Assembly: GCA_030525985.1 (NCBI GenBank)
Contig: JAUNDR010000005.1
Span: 22,587-70,099 of the forward strand
Length of the DNA stretch: 47,513 bases
Reading direction: 5' to 3'
Source: Slackia sp.
GTDB taxonomy: Bacteria; Actinomycetota; Coriobacteriia; Coriobacteriales; Eggerthellaceae
Positions 42,034 to 47,513 of the stretch are shown here, in pieces. The translations under genes and the position numbers were made by a program. Under the pieces are notes generated by a model that searched no databases, was not told where the DNA came from, and was given only the letters and a program-made list of their open reading frames with translations. The first letter of the stretch is position 1. Each line of letters begins with the position of its first letter.

Positions 42034-44667
42034 ATGAAGTACATGACCACTGCGGAAATCCGCGAGAAATACCTTCGATTCTTCGAAGAGAAGGGGTGCA
42101 AGCGCATGCCTTCCTCCTCGTTGATCCCCGACGATCCGAGCCTGCTGCTTACCAGCGCCGGCATGGTGCAGTTCAAACCCTACTTCCTCCATGTCAAGGA
42201 GTTCGATCCCGCTTATGTCGGCTCCACCACCGTGCAGAAGTGCGTGCGTACGAACGACATCGATATCATCGGCACCACCGGTCGCCATCTGAGCTTCTTC
42301 GAGATGCTGGGCAACTTCAGCTTCGGCAAATATTTTAAAGACGAGATGTGCGCCTGGGCTTATGAGTTCGCCACCGAAGAGCTCGAGCTTCCCAAGGACA
42401 AGCTGTATTTCACCGTATTCGAAGACGATGACGAGACGATTGAAATTTGGAAGAGCCTCGGCGTTTCCGAAGATCATATCTCCCGCCTGGGCGAGGATGA
42501 CAACTTCTGGCGCGCCGGTCCCACCGGTCCGTGCGGCCCGTGCTCCGAAATCTATTTCGATCAGGGTCCCGATTTCGGTTGCGGCAGTCCCGATTGCGCT
42601 CCCGGCTGCGATTGCGATCGCTTCCTCGAGTTCTGGAACTGCGTGTTCACCCAATACGACGGCCAGGAAGACGGCACGCTCGCACCGCTTCCCACGAAGA
42701 ATATCGACACCGGCATGGGCCTCGAGCGCATGGCGGCCATCATGCAGGGCGTGCAGTCTAATTACGAGACCGATGTCATGCGCGACCTCATCGGCGTGGG
42801 CGAACGTTTGAGCGGCAAGGCTTACAAGGCCGACGCTGCCGACGATCTGTCGCTTCGCATCGTGGCCGACCACAGCCGCAGCGTTTCCTTCATGATCGCC
42901 GACGGCATCCTTCCCTCCAACGAGGGCCGCGGATACGTGCTGCGCCGCTTGCTGCGCCGCGCGGTCATGCATGGTCATAAGCTCGGCATCGAGGGCGCAT
43001 TTCTGTCCAACTACGTCGACGCCATCGTTCGCCTGATGGGCGAGGTCTATCCCGAAATCGTCGACAATCGCGAGCTGGTCGAGCGCGTCATCCTTTCCGA
43101 GGAAGAGCGTTTCGGCGTCACGCTGCGTCAGGGCCAGGCCTACCTTGCCGACGCGCTGGAGAAGCTCGAGGGAGGCGTTCTCGACGGAGAGACCGCTTTC
43201 ACGCTGCACGACACGTACGGCTTCCCGGTCGAAATCACCGAGGAGATCTGCGCCGATGCCGGCATCACGGTGGATAAGGCGGGCTTCGAGCAGTGCATGG
43301 ACGAGCAGCGCGCCCGCGCCCGTGCCGCCACGAAAGACGATGCCGAGGCGGCGTGGAGCACCTACGGCGGCATCCACGACGAGTTGCTGAAAGAGCTGGG
43401 CGCCACGGGATTCGTGGGCTATGACCGCCTGAGCGCTTCCGCCGAGGTCAAGGCCCTCGTCAAAGACGGCGTTCGCGTCGATGCGCTTGCCCAAGGCGAA
43501 GAGGGCGAGGTCATCCTGAGCCTGACTCCGTTCTATGCCGAGATGGGCGGCGAAGTGGGCGACACCGGCACGATCGAGGCCGAGGGTATCAAGCTCGATG
43601 TCGTGGATACCAAGGCGCCTGCCAAGGGCCTGGTCTGCCATTCGGCAAAGGTCGTCGAGGGCACGCTGCGCGTGGGCGATACCGTGCGTGCGATCGTCGA
43701 CGAGCTGCGCCGTAAGCGCATCACGCGCAACCATACGTGCACGCATCTGCTGCATTCCGCATTGCGCCAGGTGCTCGGCGAGCATGTCAAGCAGGCGGGC
43801 AGCTATGTCGGCCCCGACCGTCTGCGTTTCGATTTCACGCATTTCGAGGGCATGACGCCCGAGCAGATCGCCGAGGTGGAGCGCGTCGCCAACGATGCGA
43901 TCATGCGCGCCATTCCCACGACCATCTACGAGACGTCCCTCGATGCCGCCCGCGAGTCCGGCGTCACGGGCCTGTTCGGCGAGAAGTACGGCGATGTCGT
44001 GCGCGTCGTCGAGGCGGGCGAGTTCTCTCGCGAGCTGTGCGGCGGCTGCCATGTCGCCAACACCGCCGAAATCGGCTTCGTGAAGATCGTTTCCGAGGCA
44101 AGCGTCGGCGCGAACGTGCGCCGCATCGAGGCGGTGACGAGCTTCGATGCGTTGACGTACATGAACAAAATCGAAGCCGAGCTGAAAGATGCTGCCGGCG
44201 AGCTCAAGGTTCCGATGTTCGACGTCTCCGAGCGCACCGCCGCCAACATCCGTCTCATCAAAGAGTTCGAGGCGAAGGCGAAGCAGGCGAAGAAGGCGGC
44301 CGCCGAAGGCAACGTGGCGGAGCATATCAAGGCGATGGTCGATGTGGGCTATCCGCTGGTCATCGCTCGCATCGACGGACTTGACGCGGGCGCATTGCGC
44401 AACGCATGGGATGTCTTGCGTTCGCGCATGCCCAAGCCCGGCGCCTGCGTTATCGGCACGGTGAACGACGACAAGCCGGTCATCATGGCGGCAGGCACCG
44501 ATGAAGCGGTCGCTGCAGGATTCAACGCCGGCGCGCTCATCAAGGAAATCGCCTCCAACATCAAGGGCGGCGGCGGCGGAAAGCCCACCATGGCGCAGGC
44601 AGGCGGCAAGGACGCCTCCGGCATGGATGCCGCTCTGGATGCGGCGCGTCAGGTGCTCGGCGCATAG
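42034..44667 (+). CDS. alaS: Alanyl-tRNA synthetase
   Basis: 877 aa class II synthetase charging tRNA-Ala. Begins MKYMTTAEIREKYLRFFEEKG as most AlaRSs do. TTVQKCVRTNDIDIIGTTGRH and FFEMLGNFSFGKYFK belong to the catalytic core. The editing domain carries HTCTHLLHSALRQVLG and CGGCHVANT (zinc site). The C-terminal GGGGGKPTMAQAGGKDASGM is the C-Ala motif. ATG 42034 is taken as start; ATG 42043 is close by, and the ribosome-binding site is weak (GAGAGTGAGA). The longer frame from 41803 overlaps the permease gene and is rejected. Confidence 0.97.
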   Translation: MKYMTTAEIREKYLRFFEEKGCKRMPSSSLIPDDPSLLLTSAGMVQFKPYFLHVKEFDPAYVGSTTVQKCVRTNDIDIIGTTGRHLSFFEMLGNFSFGKYFKDEMCAWAYEFATEELELPKDKLYFTVFEDDDETIEIWKSLGVSEDHISRLGEDDNFWRAGPTGPCGPCSEIYFDQGPDFGCGSPDCAPGCDCDRFLEFWNCVFTQYDGQEDGTLAPLPTKNIDTGMGLERMAAIMQGVQSNYETDVMRDLIGVGERLSGKAYKADAADDLSLRIVADHSRSVSFMIADGILPSNEGRGYVLRRLLRRAVMHGHKLGIEGAFLSNYVDAIVRLMGEVYPEIVDNRELVERVILSEEERFGVTLRQGQAYLADALEKLEGGVLDGETAFTLHDTYGFPVEITEEICADAGITVDKAGFEQCMDEQRARARAATKDDAEAAWSTYGGIHDELLKELGATGFVGYDRLSASAEVKALVKDGVRVDALAQGEEGEVILSLTPFYAEMGGEVGDTGTIEAEGIKLDVVDTKAPAKGLVCHSAKVVEGTLRVGDTVRAIVDELRRKRITRNHTCTHLLHSALRQVLGEHVKQAGSYVGPDRLRFDFTHFEGMTPEQIAEVERVANDAIMRAIPTTIYETSLDAARESGVTGLFGEKYGDVVRVVEAGEFSRELCGGCHVANTAEIGFVKIVSEASVGANVRRIEAVTSFDALTYMNKIEAELKDAAGELKVPMFDVSERTAANIRLIKEFEAKAKQAKKAAAEGNVAEHIKAMVDVGYPLVIARIDGLDAGALRNAWDVLRSRMPKPGACVIGTVNDDKPVIMAAGTDEAVAAGFNAGALIKEIASNIKGGGGGKPTMAQAGGKDASGMDAALDAARQVLGA

Positions 44668-44733
44668 GTTGCATATGTCTTCGGTGCGCCGCCGCAAAGC
44701 GTCTTCGCGCGGCGGCGTATCGAAAGCGATTCA

Positions 44734-44757
44734 GACGGGTCCGTTCACGGACCCGTC
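44734..44757 (+). other. Hairpin between alaS and ruvX
   Basis: GACGGGTCCG-TTCA-CGGACCCGTC: perfect 10 bp stem with a tetraloop but only a short T-tract after it. It may be a weak terminator or an attenuator ahead of ruvX. Confidence 0.6.
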
Positions 44758-44779
44758 TTCATGAACGAAGGGGTTTTGT

Positions 44780-45202
44780 ATGAGGACGCTTGCTCTCGAC
44801 ATCGGGGAGGTGCGCATCGGTCTTGCCGTCAGCGACGCGGCAGGCAGGGTGGCGACTCCTTTGAAGGTGCTTCCCGCCAAAGACGTGCTTTCCGACGGCG
44901 CCGAATTCAGGCGCATCGTGCAAGACTGGGAGATAGAGCGCCTGGTATGCGGCCTTCCTTATACGCTTGCGGGCGAAGAGGGGCCCCAGGCGACATCCAT
45001 CAAGGAGCGGGCGAGCCGCATCGCCAAGGCGCGTTCGCTGCCGCTGTTTTTCGCCGATGAGCGCATGAGCTCTCGCGAGGCGAAACGCATTTTGCGTGAA
45101 GAGGGTTTGGACGAGCGGGCCATGCGCGGTAAAGTAGACATGATTGCGGCAAGTCTGTTCCTGCAATCATGGCTCGATGCCGAAAACGGCCGCGAGTTCT
45201 GA
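44780..45202 (+). CDS. ruvX: Holliday junction resolvase-like / pre-16S rRNA nuclease RuvX (YqgF)
   Basis: 140 aa RNase H-fold protein. N-terminal LALDIGEVRIGLAVSDAAG holds the first catalytic Asp, VCGLPYTLAGEEGPQA the conserved Gly-Leu-Pro segment, and FFADERMSSREAKRIL the Glu-containing motif. VDMIAASLFLQSWL holds the final Asp. Family role: processing of the 5' end of 16S rRNA. ATG 44780 has AAGGGG about 8 nt upstream. Order alaS-ruvX-mltG is conserved in Gram-positive bacteria. Confidence 0.94.
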   Translation: MRTLALDIGEVRIGLAVSDAAGRVATPLKVLPAKDVLSDGAEFRRIVQDWEIERLVCGLPYTLAGEEGPQATSIKERASRIAKARSLPLFFADERMSSREAKRILREEGLDERAMRGKVDMIAASLFLQSWLDAENGREF

Positions 45203-45245
45203 GCTCGCGCAGCATTCCTGCGCCCGATCACAGATAAGGAAATCC

Positions 45246-46427
45246 ATGCGTCGTAAGCAGATTACGTATAGCTCCCATCCCAATCATCGCGCTCGCATGG
45301 TACATGCGCAGGGCGAGCGTCAGTTCAGAACCTACGATACGTCCCATATTCGCCCGCGCAAGAGCAAGGCCCCCTTCGTCATAGCCTGCGTTCTTGTTGC
45401 AATCGTCGTTGCGGCGGGCGCCGTGTTCGCCTTCGGTGCGGTGAAGGGCTGCTCGGCAGACACCGAGGCGATCGGTTCCGAGCAGGTCGTTTCTTCCGAT
45501 GTGCGTGCTACCGTCCTCGAGGGCGCCACGGCATCGGATGTCGCATCCGCCCTTGCGGCGGCAGGCGTCATTCCCAATGCCGACGATTTTCTCGCTCGCG
45601 CCAAGGCGCTCGAGCTCGACGGTCTTTTCCAGGCGGGCACCTACCATTTCCATGCCGGCATGACGCTCGACGACGTGGTGCGCGCCGTCTCCTCGGGCGA
45701 TTTGGGCACGGTTTCGCTCACTATCCCCGAAGGCTATAAACTCGCGGACATCGCCGCCGCCGTGGAGCAGGCGACCGAGGGCCGCGTGAGCGCCGCCGAT
45801 TTCAGCGCGGCCGCGTCCGATGCGCGCTCGTATGCGTCCGATTACGCGTTTCTTGCGGATGCTCCCGAAGGCGTGTCGCTTGAGGGGTTCCTGTTCCCCA
45901 AGACCTATGAATTGGGAAGCGATGCCACGGCCGATTCGATCGTGCGCATGATGCTTTCCCAGTTCAAGACCGAAACGGCATCGCTTGACTGGTCGTATCC
46001 CGAAAGCCTGGGGCTGTCGGTCTACGATGCGGTGACGCTCGCCTCCATCGTCGAGAAGGAATCCAGCGGCGACGAGCGGATACGCTCCCAGGTGGCGGCG
46101 GTGTTCTACAACCGCCTGAGCTCCCGCAACGTCGAGACCAACGGCTTTTTGCAGTCGGACGCCACGACGGCCTACGAAGTGGGCCACGATCCGAGCGCCG
46201 AGGAAGTGCAGGCCGCGACGCCTTACAGCACGTATGCCAATCCCGGGCTGCCGCCCACGCCGATCTGCTCTCCGAGCATCGATTGCCTCCAGGCGGTGTG
46301 CGCTCCCGCGTCCGATTACGACGACTATTACTACTTCATTTTCTGGAATAACGATGCCGGCGAAGTCGAATATGCGTTCAGCAAAACCTACGAAGAGCAC
46401 CAGCGCGCTATCGCCGAGCATCTGTAG
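45246..46427 (+). CDS. mltG: Endolytic murein transglycosylase MltG (YceG)
   Basis: 393 aa. Cytoplasmic N-terminus (about 43 residues), one transmembrane helix (FVIACVLVAIVVAAGAVFAF, about residues 44-63), then an exported LysM-like region and the YceG domain. Catalytic Glu is in SIVEKESS (Glu270). FLFPKTYEL, LQSDATTAYEVG and YSTYANPGLPPTPICSPS are the other diagnostic blocks. It cleaves nascent glycan strands and sets chain length. The ATG has AAGGAA 5 nt upstream. yqeG follows 8 bp after its stop. Confidence 0.94.
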   Translation: MRRKQITYSSHPNHRARMVHAQGERQFRTYDTSHIRPRKSKAPFVIACVLVAIVVAAGAVFAFGAVKGCSADTEAIGSEQVVSSDVRATVLEGATASDVASALAAAGVIPNADDFLARAKALELDGLFQAGTYHFHAGMTLDDVVRAVSSGDLGTVSLTIPEGYKLADIAAAVEQATEGRVSAADFSAAASDARSYASDYAFLADAPEGVSLEGFLFPKTYELGSDATADSIVRMMLSQFKTETASLDWSYPESLGLSVYDAVTLASIVEKESSGDERIRSQVAAVFYNRLSSRNVETNGFLQSDATTAYEVGHDPSAEEVQAATPYSTYANPGLPPTPICSPSIDCLQAVCAPASDYDDYYYFIFWNNDAGEVEYAFSKTYEEHQRAIAEHL

Positions 46428-46435
46428 GAAGCATC

Positions 46436-46933
46436 ATGTCGTTTTTCAAGCCTGACCGTTTTTTGACGCGCATCACCGACCTCGATCCCGTTTCCGATAT
46501 CGCCGATGCGGGCTTCTCGCACGTGTTCCTCGATCTTGACAACACGCTTCTGACGCGCGATACGCACGAGGTTCCCGAAGACATCCGCGCCTGGCTCGAT
46601 CGCGTGCGCTCTGTCGGCGTAAGCGCATGCATCCTCACGAACAATTGGCACCACGGCGCGCATGAATGGGCGCAGCGTCTCGGGCTTCCCATCGTTTCGC
46701 ACGCCGTGAAGCCGTTGCCGTTCGCCTATCTCGTCGCAATGAGGAAAACGGGGGCGCGCCGTAAATCGACGCTGTGTATCGGCGACCAGCTTATCACCGA
46801 TGTCTGGGGCGCCCATGTTTCCGGCATGCGTGTGGTTATGACGAAGCCGCTGGTCGAGGCCGATTTGAAGCACACGCTCATGCTGCGTCACGTGGAGAAG
46901 CTCTTCATGCGCGACGTTCGTCCCGAGCGCTAG
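46436..46933 (+). CDS. yqeG: YqeG-family HAD-IIIA phosphatase
   Basis: 165 aa HAD-superfamily phosphatase. DLDNTL at residues 33-38 is the nucleophile loop (Asp33, Asp35); ILTNNWHHGA, HAVKPLPFAYLVAM and CIGDQLITDVWGA are motifs II-IV. YqeG members are often encoded near shikimate genes and resemble phosphatidylglycerophosphatase GEP4; the substrate in bacteria is not settled. It starts 8 bp after mltG, so it is in the same transcript. The next gene is the AroC-like one, in keeping with the yqeG/shikimate neighbourhood. Confidence 0.93.
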   Translation: MSFFKPDRFLTRITDLDPVSDIADAGFSHVFLDLDNTLLTRDTHEVPEDIRAWLDRVRSVGVSACILTNNWHHGAHEWAQRLGLPIVSHAVKPLPFAYLVAMRKTGARRKSTLCIGDQLITDVWGAHVSGMRVVMTKPLVEADLKHTLMLRHVEKLFMRDVRPER

Positions 46934-47010
46934 CTGCAAGTTCGCGCCGGAGCATGCGGCGGGTTTGCCGCGTGCTACAATCGTCGCGAAAATACGACTA
47001 TGTTGGGGGC

Positions 47011-47513
47011 ATGATGCGTTACGAAATCGCAGGAGAGCCGCGAAGCGCCGTTTTGACGGCCATCATACAAGACGTTCCCGCGGGCTTGCCCGTGCGATGC
47101 GACGCCATCGACGCCGATGTGGCGCGATGGGCGCATGCGAACGATTGCGCCGAAGAAACTCCCGGCGTCGTGCTGCATTCCGGCATTTCTTGCGGGCGTA
47201 CGACGGGCGCACCCATCATGATGACGCTCGACAACGTCGCCTATGCGCAGGCGGCGGGCAGGCGCGTGCGCAAACGCAGCACTCCGTGTCCCGGCACTCC
47301 CGAAGCCGTCGGCATGCAGAAATATGCGCTCGATAACGCCGATCTGCTCGAGTATCGCTGCGCATCGCGCCTTGATGCTATGCGCGTCGCGGCGGCGGGC
47401 ATAGCGCGGGAATTCCTCGCCGACTTCGGGGTCGATATCGTGTCGTGCGTGACGCGCATCGGCAAAGCCGCCATGCATGCCAGCCCCTTCGATGCGCCCA
47501 AGCCTCCCTCGCC
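47011..47513 (+). CDS. Chorismate synthase-like protein, divergent (5' part only)
   Basis: Partial: 167 codons to the window edge, frame open throughout. Alignment to AroC by eye is clear: YEIAGEPRSAVLTAIIQDVPAGLPV corresponds to the GESHG..VPxGxPL start, SGISCGRTTGAPIMMTLDN to SGxxxGxTTGxPIxxxxxN, and QKYALDNADLLEYRCASRLDAMRVAAAGIAREFL to the KYG...SARETAxRVAAGAIA block. The conserved catalytic SHG is PRS, RPGHAD is CPGTPE, and the RR pair is RW, so both active-site histidines are missing. Either a non-catalytic paralogue or a strongly altered enzyme; it is not obviously a pseudogene, as no stop or frameshift is seen. Start: ATG 47011 or ATG 47014, after GGGGG. TACAAT at 46976-46981 may be its -10. 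Confidence 0.75.
   Translation, partial: MMRYEIAGEPRSAVLTAIIQDVPAGLPVRCDAIDADVARWAHANDCAEETPGVVLHSGISCGRTTGAPIMMTLDNVAYAQAAGRRVRKRSTPCPGTPEAVGMQKYALDNADLLEYRCASRLDAMRVAAAGIAREFLADFGVDIVSCVTRIGKAAMHASPFDAPKPPS

Noticed and set aside
41758-44697. 979 aa open frame antisense to alaS
   Set aside because: It is the mirror of a strongly biased GC-rich gene; its His/Arg/Ala-rich composition and lack of any family motif mark it as a shadow.
1-47513. CRISPR array, prophage or insertion sequence
   Set aside because: No regularly spaced repeats, no Cas, integrase, transposase or phage structural genes were seen on either strand.

Overview
This 47.5 kb window looks like chromosome from a GC-rich anaerobic actinobacterium of the class Coriobacteriia, most likely family Eggerthellaceae (the Slackia/Eggerthella/Denitrobacterium group). 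That placement is inferred. It rests on strong GC codon bias, a Ski2-like helicase that appears to carry the actinobacterial DUF3516 C-terminus, a Tat-exported haem-less FAD reductase, a membrane-anchored NrfH/NapC-like multihaem cytochrome beside a CX3Y-type cytochrome c maturation cluster, a Veg homologue next to rsmA, and the run rarA, DUF948, AI-2E, alaS, ruvX, mltG, yqeG. No 16S gene is present to confirm it. Most of the window is ordinary chromosomal coding sequence. I see no prophage, insertion sequence or CRISPR array.

Layout. 0.1-5.3 kb: divergent helicases (HelD-like on minus; Ski2/DUF3516-like on plus, with a palindromic element inside its reading frame). 5.5-9.5 kb, minus strand: WalJ-like metallo-hydrolase, two related small membrane proteins, and a two-gene sulfane-sulfur module (rhodanese plus CoA-disulfide/persulfide reductase). 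9.8-14.9 kb, plus: rsmI, an iron-dependent alcohol dehydrogenase, an AbiEi/DUF559-like protein of unknown role, gene-free DNA with a 142 bp inverted-repeat element, and a YgjP-like metallopeptidase. 15.0-20.3 kb: metG, tatD, a flavodoxin-like reductase, rsmA, veg, then tRNA-Ala(CGC). The 3' end of the tRNA plus about 110 bp downstream is duplicated.

21.1-27.5 kb is the respiratory island: a pentahaem cytochrome followed by ccmE, ccmF, ccmA, ccmB, ccmC and a ccmD-like gene. The CcmABCD-like proteins would load haem onto a Cys-type CcmE, and CcmF would ligate it to exported apocytochromes. CcmG/H functions are not in the window. 27.9-32.2 kb: galU, alr, a family 4 uracil-DNA glycosylase and folC. 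32.3-36.2 kb: a GNAT acetyltransferase and a Fic-fold protein with a destroyed active-site motif (minus), divergent from a Tat-exported FAD reductase, with palindromic sites between them. 36.7-47.5 kb: UbiB/AarF-like kinase, rarA with a LexA-like box, DUF948 protein, AI-2E-type permease, alaS, ruvX, mltG, yqeG, and the start of a chorismate-synthase-like protein lacking both signature histidines.

The points most worth following are the degenerate AroC-like and Fic-like proteins, the CcmE with a second OB-like domain, the duplicated tRNA end, and the palindromic elements. All functional calls come from reading the sequence; no database search was run.
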